The position numbers and the translations under genes were made by a program. This document shows positions 6,421-14,917 of a stretch of 22,465 bases of DNA, in pieces. Each line of letters opens with the position of its first letter. Position 1 is the first letter of the stretch. This stretch comes from JBOGJG01 sp050747825 (GTDB lineage: Bacteria; Acidobacteriota; UBA6911; RPQK01; JBOGJG01). A model generated the notes under the pieces. The model was given only the letters and a program-made list of their open reading frames with translations, did not search any database and had not been told where the DNA came from. The DNA lies in the NCBI GenBank assembly GCA_050747825.1, contig JBOGJG010000366.1, forward strand, positions 1-22,465, in the 5' to 3' direction.

Positions 6421-8814
6421 CTAAAAGTCATTGACTGGCCCTCTGGGCAGCACGACAAGCTCAACGGCGTTGGACGCATGCTCGACGGGAATAAACGAAT
6501 TCGTCTCCACGCGTCCTACGGCGTAAAAGGGACGTCTGACCGGCTGCACCCAGGGTTCCGCATAAAGTGTAAAGGTCCGCGTCTGTTCCTCTTCCGTGAC
6601 CAGTATCCCATTGAGTCCCACGTCCAGCACGCGCACGCCGTAAGGCAGATTTCGAACGTCAACCGGTACACGCGCATTGAAGCCGTTGTGGCGATTTACC
6701 GCGATCGTCACCTTGGCTTCCTGGCCCGGCACGATTTCAACGCGCTGCGTTCCGATCGCCATCTCTATCTCAGGAGCCGACTTCGAAAGAGCCACGACGC
6801 TGAGTTGCCGGTCGGTGTCCAGGTGTCGAACCAGTGTCCGATCGCCTGCCTTAGCCCTGCCGACGACGCGAATCTCCGCCGGTTCGAACGAGGCATCCGG
6901 GCTGGCGTTGAGAAGAATCATGGTGGAATCATCATTGGGCGGGATGATTCCTCTGGCGGCCGTCACACCCTGCGGTAAACCCTCCAATGTGACTTCGATC
7001 GTCTCATTAAAACCATCGATGCGGTAAGCTACGACATTGACAGGAACCTTTCCGCCAGGAGGTATGCTGTAGTACTCCCGATCTCCTCGACTGCGGCCGA
7101 ACTGCCCGGCGATGCGGATCGACCCGGAAGTTAATCTAAAGTCCGGGGCTGCTTCACGAATGGTCAAGCGGTAAGCGTACGAATCACCCTCGAGACCTCT
7201 CACATCACGAATTCTCACCAGATAGTCGCCATCTGCAGGTGGCGCAAAGGTCAGTCTGGAATCCCTGCCATACATAGGGCCGCCATCATCATTGCGATGA
7301 TTCAGATGGAAAACCGGCATTCCATTGGGAGGGAGCTTTGATCCCGGAGGATAAATCTGGACTTTGTACACCGGGTCGCCCAGGGCATGCCCTTCGCCCG
7401 TTGTATCAAAAAAATTCAGACGCCGCCCCAAAAAGCTTTCGACGATGAGATCGTCATCCGGACTGCGCGGAAGGGCCGCCACGCGCAGGATTTCGCTGCC
7501 CAGCATGACGTAATCGTTCATCGCGAAATCATCCCAGGAGACCACGCGGATATTGGGTTGCGTGGAACCGTGATCTCTCAGCGTGACTTCCGTCTGGGCT
7601 ACGCAGCGCACCGTGGCGCGGGGCACCGGATTTCCAGCCGGATACAGAATCTCGACAACTGAGTCCAGGGGAGAGCCCAATCGATCAGCCTCCACTTCAA
7701 GCACCAGTTCTTGTCCCTTTTGAGCGGAAAAGCGGAACAGATCTTCGTCGGCGCCAGCGGTGCCGTTGAGAATACGGCCGTTGACGGTAACCGGCAGGGA
7801 CAGAGCCTGGGCGGCCGCCGAGTCGTCGTTAGGTTCCTGCTCAAAGTCCTCCGGGTAAGTACCGGCTGCCAGGAGGAATTCATTCCAGGCCGGAGGCGCC
7901 GATACTCGGATCGTCTCTCCCCATCCGCCCTGTTCGGCATTGACCGCGACGGATTCAGCACCGCCCAGATTAGCGCCTTTCATTTTGACAGCGCTCTTCA
8001 CGCCAGCCTGAACGCCCAGTGGAAAGACCCCGGTCACATAAGGGAAATCTCCGGCCTGAAGCTGGTAATAAAATCCTCCTCCGCTGCCTCTTTGAGCGTC
8101 GGATACCTGAATGGAGTAGAGGCCGTTTTCTTCGACCTTGTAAACCAGAACGGAGTCGATGCCTTTGAAGTCATCATTCTCCGCCAAGATTTTGCCATCC
8201 TTACCGACCAGGGCGATCAGGGAATTCAACTGCGAGCCCAGAGGAGCCGCGGTGATGTCGAACACCAGTTCCTGGCCGGCCCGGGCCTCGAAGCTGAAGT
8301 AATCCACGTCACCGGAGTGCGAGATCTCTCCCCGAACGGTGGAGGGAAGCTCGATTCGCTGGGCTGTTTCGATGGAGTCATTAATCTGGGTCTCATTGAC
8401 CTCGGGAAAGACTCCTACCCCGAAGGGGAGCATGTTGGTGATCCCCAGAGGCGTCGAGATTCGGAAGCCGTAAGTTCCTGGTCTGACCTCCGAACCGATC
8501 GTGAAGTTTAAAGTCACGCGGTTTCGAGTGGCTTTATCTTCGATGACTGCCTTAAAAACGACCTCTCCCTCTTCCGGCTCAGGCCTGTTGTTGGGCAACT
8601 CCCGGATCTCGACGACCGAAGCGGACAGGCCGGGATCGTTAAAAAGCACACCGTTGACTTTTCCAAGGTTAATCCCATCTACCAGGACCTTGACCGTCGC
8701 GCCGCGTTGTCCTCCCCGAGGGACCACAGACTGAAGAGTCGAAGGGGCAGTTTGCGCCTGCAGCCAGGAAGCAAACAAAACTAAAGCGGAGAAGGTCTTA
8801 AGGATTTTCATCAT
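6421..8814 (-). CDS. Secreted PPC-domain (pre-peptidase C-terminal) Ig-like protein
   Basis: A 797-aa exported protein without a visible enzyme domain. A signal peptide (residues 1-20, ending WLQA-Q) is followed by an IPT/Ig-like domain (about 25-136, PRGGQRGATVKVLVDGINL), a first PPC beta-sandwich (about 144-256, with DVDYFSFEARAGQELVF and GLYSIQVSD), a second IPT-like stretch (about 259-300), a second PPC domain (about 325-555, with DEDLFRFSAQKGQELVLEV and the late strands GDYLVRIRDVRG) interrupted by a roughly 100-residue insertion, and C-terminal Ig-like domains to 797. Such proteins are usually encoded with DUF1501 and DUF1549/1553 proteins in Acidobacteriota and Planctomycetota, and may bind polymer or scaffold the partners. 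Its ATG overlaps the WD40 gene by 17 bases and has a GGAG ribosome-binding site. Function unknown. Confidence 0.8.
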   Translation of the reverse strand: MMKILKTFSALVLFASWLQAQTAPSTLQSVVPRGGQRGATVKVLVDGINLGKVNGVLFNDPGLSASVVEIRELPNNRPEPEEGEVVFKAVIEDKATRNRVTLNFTIGSEVRPGTYGFRISTPLGITNMLPFGVGVFPEVNETQINDSIETAQRIELPSTVRGEISHSGDVDYFSFEARAGQELVFDITAAPLGSQLNSLIALVGKDGKILAENDDFKGIDSVLVYKVEENGLYSIQVSDAQRGSGGGFYYQLQAGDFPYVTGVFPLGVQAGVKSAVKMKGANLGGAESVAVNAEQGGWGETIRVSAPPAWNEFLLAAGTYPEDFEQEPNDDSAAAQALSLPVTVNGRILNGTAGADEDLFRFSAQKGQELVLEVEADRLGSPLDSVVEILYPAGNPVPRATVRCVAQTEVTLRDHGSTQPNIRVVSWDDFAMNDYVMLGSEILRVAALPRSPDDDLIVESFLGRRLNFFDTTGEGHALGDPVYKVQIYPPGSKLPPNGMPVFHLNHRNDDGGPMYGRDSRLTFAPPADGDYLVRIRDVRGLEGDSYAYRLTIREAAPDFRLTSGSIRIAGQFGRSRGDREYYSIPPGGKVPVNVVAYRIDGFNETIEVTLEGLPQGVTAARGIIPPNDDSTMILLNASPDASFEPAEIRVVGRAKAGDRTLVRHLDTDRQLSVVALSKSAPEIEMAIGTQRVEIVPGQEAKVTIAVNRHNGFNARVPVDVRNLPYGVRVLDVGLNGILVTEEEQTRTFTLYAEPWVQPVRRPFYAVGRVETNSFIPVEHASNAVELVVLPRGPVNDF

Positions 8815-10114
8815 GTCTCACTCCGTGGAACTCAACGCTACCATCATAGCGGCCCAGAGCCAGCACCTGACCATTCGGGCTTACCGCCAGAGCCAAAACC
8901 CAGTCCGGCTGTTTATCGAGGACTTTCTTCTCGAGCAGCGTCTCTACGTCCCAGAACTTCACGAGGTGATCAGCTCCCGATGAAATCAGGGTCTTGCCGT
9001 CCGGGGTAAATGTGAGGCGCAGGATGGGGCTGTCATGGGCAAAGGCTGAGCGGGCCAGTTGCCCGCCCTGTCCGGTGATCCTCCAAATGCGAATCATCTT
9101 ATCGGCGCCGGCCGCGGCGATGAGGTTTCCGGTCGGATGCAGGGCCAGAGTGTAAAGTTCCGCTGTGGATTCGCTCAGGGGACGAAAGAGCTGCTCGCCC
9201 GTATCGACGCTCCATACCTTGACGGTGCGGTCTGCAGAAGCCGAAAACAGGCGCTTGCCTTCGGGTCCGAAGGCAATGGAGTAGACGGCATCCACATGTC
9301 CTTTGATGGTACGGACTTCCTTTCCGCTCTTTACATCCCAGATTTTAATCAGGCGATCATAACTGCACGTAGCCAGAAGCGAACTGTCAGGACTGAAGAC
9401 AGCCGAGTAGATACAGTCGTTGTGACCTTCCAGTGTCTGGAGCAGCGACCCGGTTTCGAGGTCCCAAATTTTGATTTCTCCGTAGCGGGAGGGGATTCCT
9501 CCGGCAGCGGCCAAGAGAGCGCCATCCGGGCTAAAGGCGACTGCCCGCACGGTTTCGACGTGCCCGCCCAGCCTCTTGCGGACCTCGCCTGTGTGCCAGT
9601 CTATCAGGTGGACCTCATGAAAGGTCCCCGCCGCCACCAGCTTTCCGTCAGGCCCGAAGGCCAGACTTGCAATTTCGGCCTTCACCGGCACTTTAGGCTC
9701 GATATCGGGAACATCCGCGATACTCAGTCTGGCCAGATCTCCTGTCCAGGCAGGAGCTCCGGCTTCGATCCACCTGCGGATGATCTCAATGTCTTCGTCA
9801 AAGAGAAAGCCATCTTCGGGCATAATGGGTTCGAGGAAACCCAGCACCATTTGCAGCAGACGGCTCTTCTCGCTGTCACCCGGAATGACGGCCGGGCCGT
9901 TTTTCCCTCCCAGCATAAGGGCATCATGCGTCTGCATACTCAGACCGCCCTCCTTATCCACCTCGTTATGACAGGAGTAGCAGTTTTTGGCGAAGACTTC
10001 AGCGACCGCTTCGGCGGGGCCGGCCTGGGGCTCTTCACTACCCGATTTCTGGGTCGCCTGGAGCAGGAACAGGAACCAAAGAGAAATTGAAATGCAGACT
10101 ACCAGTTTCCTCAT
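8798..10114 (-). CDS. c-type cytochrome domain fused to a seven-repeat WD40 propeller
   Basis: A 438-aa exported protein. A signal peptide (about 1-20) is followed by a PSCyt1-like cytochrome domain with the haem-binding motif C45-Y-S-C48-H49 and the family segment AVIPGDSEKSRLLQMVLGFLEPIMPEDG, in which a Met may be the second haem ligand. WD40 repeats then follow from about residue 145 to the end. I count seven repeats (first strands IASLAF, VRAVAF, IYSAVF, VYSIAF, LYTLAL, ILRLTF, VLALAV), enough for one closed propeller. The gene starts one base after the DUF1549/1553 gene stop and overlaps the PPC gene. Planctomycete cytochrome C plus WD40 fusions are known but uncharacterised; electron transfer at an extracytoplasmic complex is an inference. 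Confidence 0.85.
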   Translation of the reverse strand: MRKLVVCISISLWFLFLLQATQKSGSEEPQAGPAEAVAEVFAKNCYSCHNEVDKEGGLSMQTHDALMLGGKNGPAVIPGDSEKSRLLQMVLGFLEPIMPEDGFLFDEDIEIIRRWIEAGAPAWTGDLARLSIADVPDIEPKVPVKAEIASLAFGPDGKLVAAGTFHEVHLIDWHTGEVRKRLGGHVETVRAVAFSPDGALLAAAGGIPSRYGEIKIWDLETGSLLQTLEGHNDCIYSAVFSPDSSLLATCSYDRLIKIWDVKSGKEVRTIKGHVDAVYSIAFGPEGKRLFSASADRTVKVWSVDTGEQLFRPLSESTAELYTLALHPTGNLIAAAGADKMIRIWRITGQGGQLARSAFAHDSPILRLTFTPDGKTLISSGADHLVKFWDVETLLEKKVLDKQPDWVLALAVSPNGQVLALGRYDGSVEFHGVRHDENP

Positions 10115-10115
10115 G

Positions 10116-12311
10116 TTAATGCTTGAAGAGAAACTCTTTGCTGGTGAGGATCGCCCACAGCAGGTCTTCTACCGTTTTGCGCTGCGGCTCCTCCAGCATG
10201 GGAGTGAGCTGGGCAAGCTCCTCCGACTTGGGCGGACGGCTCAGAGTGCGCTTATAAATCTGCTCGATCAGTCCCCGGCTGGACGAGCTCTCCTCCAGCA
10301 ACTGATCGACAACATTGCCTTTCCGGCTCAGTTTGGCATTAAGTGTATCGCCGTTCACAAGGTGCAAAACCTGGGCGACGTTTGATTCGCTCATGCGTTC
10401 GTCTGACCCGCCGGTAATTCGGGCCGGTCTGCCGAAGGAATCGAGAAAATAGGACTGCACCTGCGTATCCGGAAGCTCCAGGGCACGCGTGCCTTCCGGG
10501 TAGCCCTCGAACTCCGCGGCAACGCCAGTGACCTGGGAGTAGGCATCCAGGATGACCTCGGCGGGGAGCCGGCGTATGAAATAGTGTGAGTAGTAAATCT
10601 CATCCTCGGCATTGCTCGGATTGGTCTGGGACGAAAGCTGGTAAGTAGCTGAGTTCAAAATGGTGCGGATGAGGTGTTGGATATCGTAGCCATTCTGGAC
10701 GAAATCCCGTGTCAGGTCCGCAAAGAGGTCTTCGTTGGAAGCGGGATTGGTGGCTCGCAGGTCATCGACCTCTTCCACCAGGCCCCGTCCCATGAAATTC
10801 GCCCAAACGCGATTGACCACAGTGCGCGCGAAGTTTGCGTTGTCCGGGGAAGTCAGCCATTCAGCCAGGTGAATCCGGCGGTCTTTGCTGGAATCCGGAG
10901 GCAGGATTTCGCCTTCGAGAGGCTGCGGAGGCATCGGCTCATTTCGGCGAGGGTGATTGATCTCGCCCATGTGACTGGAGATGACCGTGAACTCGCCCCT
11001 CAGATTCCCGTTTTTCAGGCTGACCCGGGAGACCAGATTAGCCATGGAGTAATACTGATCCTGCGTCCATTTTTCCAGCGGGTGATTATGGCAGCGCGCA
11101 CAAGTAATCGTGATCCCTAGGAAAGACTTGGAAAGATTTTCAGTAATATCGATGGGATCCGTGTGGATCACCCAGTAATTGGCGGCGCCGTTCTTAAAGT
11201 TATTGCCGGTGGCGGTAACCAACTCTGAAACAAATTTATCCCATGGCTTATTTGCCTCGATGCTGTCGCGGATCCAACTGTAATACGACTGCATTGCCGA
11301 ACGGTCCAGCTTGCGCGAAGACACAAGCAGAAGGTCCGACCACTTATAGCTCCAATAGTCAGCATATTCAGGTCGCTGCAGAACCTGGTCGATCAGCTTC
11401 TCGCGTTTGTTACGGGACGCATCGGACAGGAAGCGGTCGATTTCTTCTACAGTGGGCAGCACTCCGAGCGTATCCGTATAGACCCGCCGAATGAATTCCG
11501 TATCGCTGCACAGCCCTGATGGCGCAATTCGCAGTTCAGCCAGCTTCTTGAGGACGAGCTCGTCAATATAGTTATTTCGCGGAGCTCCTTCAAAGGTTGA
11601 AGCTTCAAGCTGATGGGGGTAGGGAACTGTGATCCGGGCGAATGAAACCTTGCTCGAATACCAGGTCGAAATGGCCGACTCACCAGGACCGTTGGTCGTC
11701 ACCAATCCGTTTTCATCCACAGTGGCCACACCCTGGTTGGTAGAGGAAAACTTTACCCAGCGCGTGACGTCCTGCTTTGAACCATCGGAATAGCGCGCGG
11801 TTACGGTCAGTTGAAGCGGTTTCTCCGTCTCTTCCACGAGCACACGGGCAGGATCGACAGTGATCTCCTCGATCAGGGGATCATCCGGGGAGGGCGGTGG
11901 AGTACCGGAGGCGATCCAGTCGGCTATGATCTGATAATCGCGCGAGCCGGTCTCGAAGCGTTTGCCGCCGCCGTGAGGAATGGTGAGGGTGGGCTTAAGA
12001 AGGACGAGACTGTGAGCTGGCGCCGTCGGGACGATGCGCCGTCCCAGGGCTTCGCGGGTCAGGACCTGGTAATCGGTTACAGGATCATACCCCCTAAGGG
12101 AGAGCTTGAAGCCGTTCTTGCCGGCCAGGGCTCCATGGCAGGCCCCAGAGTTGCAGCCGGCTTTCGTGAGCACCGGAAGCACGTCGTTGCGAAAGCTCGG
12201 GGCATTGTCCAAAGCAGCTTTGGATCCACTCCCCTGCAGGGGATGTGTCGTGGCGATGATGCTGAAGAGGAGAACCCCCCAGCAATATGCCTTTAGCTTA
12301 AAAAAGTTCAT
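10116..12311 (-). CDS. DUF1549/DUF1553 (PSCyt2/PSD1) protein with haem-like motifs and Big2 domain
   Basis: A 731-aa exported protein of unknown function. Order: signal peptide (about 1-27); a cytochrome-like segment with C53-N-S-G-A-C58-H59 (CX4CH rather than CX2CH) and GKNGFKLSLRGYDP; an Ig-like Big2-type domain (about 148-230, with VTARYSDGSKQDVTRWVKF and GVATVDENGLVT); DUF1549 (about 245-430) with a classical haem site C404-A-R-C407-H408-N-H-P; and DUF1553 (about 478-725, with FARTVVNRVWANFMGRGLV and RRLPAEVILDA). Families named from Planctomycetes (PSCyt2, PSD1) always pair these last two. The start overlaps the DUF1501 gene by 14 bases and the stop lies one base before the WD40 gene, so expression is coupled. 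No biochemical activity is known for the family. Confidence 0.88.
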   Translation of the reverse strand: MNFFKLKAYCWGVLLFSIIATTHPLQGSGSKAALDNAPSFRNDVLPVLTKAGCNSGACHGALAGKNGFKLSLRGYDPVTDYQVLTREALGRRIVPTAPAHSLVLLKPTLTIPHGGGKRFETGSRDYQIIADWIASGTPPPSPDDPLIEEITVDPARVLVEETEKPLQLTVTARYSDGSKQDVTRWVKFSSTNQGVATVDENGLVTTNGPGESAISTWYSSKVSFARITVPYPHQLEASTFEGAPRNNYIDELVLKKLAELRIAPSGLCSDTEFIRRVYTDTLGVLPTVEEIDRFLSDASRNKREKLIDQVLQRPEYADYWSYKWSDLLLVSSRKLDRSAMQSYYSWIRDSIEANKPWDKFVSELVTATGNNFKNGAANYWVIHTDPIDITENLSKSFLGITITCARCHNHPLEKWTQDQYYSMANLVSRVSLKNGNLRGEFTVISSHMGEINHPRRNEPMPPQPLEGEILPPDSSKDRRIHLAEWLTSPDNANFARTVVNRVWANFMGRGLVEEVDDLRATNPASNEDLFADLTRDFVQNGYDIQHLIRTILNSATYQLSSQTNPSNAEDEIYYSHYFIRRLPAEVILDAYSQVTGVAAEFEGYPEGTRALELPDTQVQSYFLDSFGRPARITGGSDERMSESNVAQVLHLVNGDTLNAKLSRKGNVVDQLLEESSSSRGLIEQIYKRTLSRPPKSEELAQLTPMLEEPQRKTVEDLLWAILTSKEFLFKH

Positions 12312-13674
12312 GAATCGGGTTGACGTTGTAATCCACGACCGGTATCGGGCGCCCCTGAGGTCCTTCTAGTTCCGTCTCCAGGTCGATTCCCAGCGAATGG
12401 TAAACACTGGCTATCACTTCAGCCGGAGTGACAGGACGTTCCTTGGGAGCGCCGCCGATCTCATCCGAGACGCCAACAACGCGGCCGCCTTTGACTCCTC
12501 CGCCGGCCAACAGAATAGTCCAGCAGGCGGGCCAATGGTCTCGGCCGCCGGCCGGGTTGATCTTCGGTGTCCGGCCAAATTCTCCCATGGCCACTACCAG
12601 CGTATTGTCCAACAGCCCTCGCTGGCTGAGGTCTTCGACAAGAGAAGTGAACCCGTTGTCGAACATGGGGCCGACCAGGTCGGTGTAGCAGCTAATGGGA
12701 CTGAATGGCGCCGAACCGTGAATGTCCCAGGTAATCTCGTTGAAGACTGTCTCGAACATGTTTACGGTGACAAATCGGACGCCGCGCTCGACCAATCGAC
12801 GGGCCAGCAGACAGCTCTGGCCAAACTTGTTCATACCGTAACGCTGCCGCATCTCCTCAGCCTCTTTGCGGATATCAAAGGCTTGGCGCGCTTTCTCCGA
12901 TGACATCAGGGTATAGGCCTGGTGAAAGTTCGCATCCAGGAGACGGGCATCGTCGCTCTTCTCGAAATCACCCACGATACCGTCAACGATCTCGCGCAGG
13001 CTCCGCCGCCGGTCCAGTTGCATGGCGGAAATGTAATCAGGCGGAAGCAGGTCACGCACTTCGAAATCGGGGCGTGACGGGTCCGCGTTCAGCACGAAGG
13101 GATCATAGGCTTTTCCAAGATAGCCGGCATCCTGCCCGTGGGGCATGTTGCCCCCCGTCGGTCCGATGGGACGGGGAAGAAGCACATGAGCCGGCAGATC
13201 ACTGTTGGGGCCACGCAGCTTGCTCAGCACGCACCCGGCGTGCGGGTGTACCAGGCCGCCCTGAAAAAAGCGCCCGGTCTGCATCAACTGATGTCCGCTG
13301 TCATGGACGGCGGCCGCGGTGTGGTAAACCGTGCGCACCAGTGAATACTTGTCGGCGTGTTTTGCCATGCGAGGGAAGATTTCGGAGACTTGAATCCCGT
13401 CGGCATTCGTCGGAATCGGTCGATAAGGACCACGAATCTCAGCCGGAGCATCCGGCTTCATGTCCCAGGTGTCGAGTTGGCTTGGCCCTCCTACCAGGAA
13501 GAGGAAAATGCAGTTGAAGTCCTTCTTTTTCGGGTCAACGGCGCCGCGTGCTTCGAGGCTCAATAGGTCCGTCAGTCCCAGTCCCAAAAACGAAAGCGCC
13601 CCGATATGCAGAAAATCCCGGCGGCGCAATCCGTCGCAGAAAGACACCGTCTTATTGGCATCGATGCGAAACAT
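12298..13674 (-). CDS. DUF1501 protein with Tat signal, alkaline-phosphatase-like fold
   Basis: A 458-aa protein of the DUF1501 family, distant kin of sulfatases and alkaline phosphatases. The N-terminus has a twin-arginine signal (RRRDFLHIGALSFLGLG, residues 17-33), so it should be exported folded, perhaps with a metal bound. Further conserved parts are FLVGGPSQLDTWDMKPD, RTVYHTAAAVHDSGHQLMQTG, DNTLVVAMGEFGRTPKIN and GRDHWPACWTILLAGGG, with D and H positions suited to metal binding. It is the first gene of the cassette, with its own strong ribosome-binding site (GGAGG, 4 bases before ATG), and overlaps the next gene by 14 bases. Some planctomycete members are annotated as sulfatases by fold alone; no sulfatase Cys/Ser modification motif is visible here, so the reaction is unknown. 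Confidence 0.88.
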   Translation of the reverse strand: MFRIDANKTVSFCDGLRRRDFLHIGALSFLGLGLTDLLSLEARGAVDPKKKDFNCIFLFLVGGPSQLDTWDMKPDAPAEIRGPYRPIPTNADGIQVSEIFPRMAKHADKYSLVRTVYHTAAAVHDSGHQLMQTGRFFQGGLVHPHAGCVLSKLRGPNSDLPAHVLLPRPIGPTGGNMPHGQDAGYLGKAYDPFVLNADPSRPDFEVRDLLPPDYISAMQLDRRRSLREIVDGIVGDFEKSDDARLLDANFHQAYTLMSSEKARQAFDIRKEAEEMRQRYGMNKFGQSCLLARRLVERGVRFVTVNMFETVFNEITWDIHGSAPFSPISCYTDLVGPMFDNGFTSLVEDLSQRGLLDNTLVVAMGEFGRTPKINPAGGRDHWPACWTILLAGGGVKGGRVVGVSDEIGGAPKERPVTPAEVIASVYHSLGIDLETELEGPQGRPIPVVDYNVNPIHELF

Positions 13675-13690
13675 GTTTCCTCCACTCCAG

Positions 13691-13709
13691 AGCTCAAAAG
13701 TAGTGAGCT
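13691..13709 (-). promoter_or_regulatory. Inverted repeat in the leader of the DUF1501 gene
   Basis: AGCTCA (13691-13696) and TGAGCT (13704-13709) form a perfect 6-bp inverted repeat with a 7-base loop, a few bases upstream of the GGAGG ribosome-binding site of the DUF1501 gene. AT-rich sequence resembling a -10 (TATGAT/TATAAG on the minus strand, about 13711-13721) lies just upstream. It could be an operator or a leader hairpin; only sequence symmetry supports it. Confidence 0.3.
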
Positions 13710-13720
13710 TCTTATATCAT

Positions 13721-13787
13721 AAAACAGGCTGTAGACTGTAGGAAAAACCAAAAAACTGTAAAACTGTCGTAGCCTACAGCCTGTTTT
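13721..13787 (-). terminator. Terminator-like inverted repeat, copy 1 of a CTGTAG-rich element
   Basis: Arms 13721-13734 (aaaacaggctgtag) and 13774-13787 are a perfect 14-bp inverted repeat around a 39-base AT-rich loop. The right arm touches the stop codon of the CxxCH-domain gene. In the minus direction the distal arm ends in TTTT, so it can terminate that gene and insulate the DUF1501 cassette. Its 18-base core caggctgtagactgtagg is repeated exactly at 21628-21645, and agcctacagcct (13771-13782) recurs at 21668-21679, so this is a dispersed element rather than a unique terminator. Confidence 0.7.
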
Positions 13788-14699
13788 TTATCGGTCAGCC
13801 GTCTGGATCCAGTCAAGGATCGCTTGATACTGTGGGGAGCCCTTTTGCCAACGGACTCCGCCACCGTGAGTCTGGGGAGAGGCGGAGTGGGTGCCCTGGG
13901 GAGGTTCGGGAACTGTGGGTTTGACCAGGATCAAGCTGGTTTCCGGCTCCTGCAAGTTCACCACCCGCAGCGCGCTCCGGTAATGCTGCTTCAGCATGGC
14001 ATCCTCTGACTGAGCTTCCTCCAGCGGGAGTAGCTGCATAATCGGGTGAGTTTTATGACAGCTCACGCACGACTTGTCGTCTGCTCCCATTTTCTGGTAT
14101 ACGGGTTCTACTTTCTCTTTGAAGGCCTGGAACTCGGGGAGCTTGACCGTGACCTGGTCGGCTTGTCCGGGAAGATCTACGAGGGCGGCGGCAATGGCCG
14201 GGTAGTTCAACAGAGATGGCTCGCTCTCTAAAATGGAAAGGGCCGTATCCTGAAGGGGAGAGCCCGTCTGCAAGGAGTCGCTAATCAGGCTGATGACGCG
14301 CAGGTCCTGGAGAAGCTGTGGATTGTTCCTAGCTATATCCAAAATGGCCGCTTTCTGATCCACGTTAGGTCCGATGAATGCCATATCCAGACGCCGTTTG
14401 ATCATGGCCGCCTCTCCAAGCTGAGAGGCCCGTAAAGTAAGCGCCAGCGCCGCCTGGGCGATCTCCGGCTCTCTGGCTGAGAGGGAGCGAAAAACCTTCA
14501 TCTGAACCCGCCGGTCCTCCAATGCTTCGGGATGGTCCAGCAGGGCCATGAAAGCGGCGGCGGCGGCATCGGCGGCCAGGAAGGCATCGCGCGCCTGATC
14601 GGCTTCACTCTGAAGAGCTACTGCAAAGCCGCCGGCAGGAGCCGGGCTGAATAAAAGACTCAGGAAAATGACTCCACAGACAAGAGTAATTAGTCTCAC
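13788..14699 (-). CDS. Exported helical protein with C-terminal c-type haem motif
   Basis: A 303-aa exported protein. The signal peptide (about 1-22) is followed by an alpha-helical region rich in Ala and Leu (about 30-180), which may form short HEAT-like helical pairs, and a C-terminal haem site C211-V-S-C214-H215-K-T-H-P. The end (SLILVKPTVPEPPQGTHSASPQTHGGGVRW.. then QAILDWI) matches the tail of planctomycete-type cytochrome domains, where the haem protein closes with a 'QAILDWI'-like helix. The GTG start has no Shine-Dalgarno sequence, and a TATATA lies some 10 bases before it, so the message may be nearly leaderless. It is separated from the DUF1501 cassette by the 13721-13787 hairpin. 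Partner and function are unknown. Confidence 0.75.
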   Translation of the reverse strand: MRLITLVCGVIFLSLLFSPAPAGGFAVALQSEADQARDAFLAADAAAAAFMALLDHPEALEDRRVQMKVFRSLSAREPEIAQAALALTLRASQLGEAAMIKRRLDMAFIGPNVDQKAAILDIARNNPQLLQDLRVISLISDSLQTGSPLQDTALSILESEPSLLNYPAIAAALVDLPGQADQVTVKLPEFQAFKEKVEPVYQKMGADDKSCVSCHKTHPIMQLLPLEEAQSEDAMLKQHYRSALRVVNLQEPETSLILVKPTVPEPPQGTHSASPQTHGGGVRWQKGSPQYQAILDWIQTADR

Positions 14700-14917
14700 T
14701 GCACGGAACTATATAAAGCGGATGCCTGCCTGTCAACCGGCGGCCAATGCGTGCGACGAGACGCTGAAGGCGACGTCCGTGGTTTCTGATAGCGCGGAGC
14801 TTAGTCGCGATTCGGTCCCATAGCCAGGTGTTGATATCCACCTGTTATTGACTTGTTCCCTAAAAACAGGCGAATCTACCAGCAGACATTACATCGTAAG
14901 AAGTATTGGGTGGTTAT

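Noticed and set aside
9059..10090. Long 343-codon open frame antisense to the WD40/cytochrome gene
   Set aside because: It mirrors a gene with clear WD40 repeats and a haem motif; its own translation has no domain, signal or membrane pattern.
12900..13517. 205-codon open frame opposite the DUF1501 gene
   Set aside because: Arg/His/Pro-rich shadow frame, no recognisable domain.
13725..13787. Possible CRISPR repeat pair, since the same 18 bases recur at 21628-21645
   Set aside because: The copies are 7.9 kb apart, there is no regular spacing and no cas gene; the arms are inverted and behave as hairpins.
14605..14841. Open frame of 78 codons on the minus strand overlapping the start of the CxxCH protein gene
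   Set aside because: It shares the DNA of the better-supported CxxCH protein gene, is rich in Arg and Ser without recognisable motifs, and has no ribosome-binding site.
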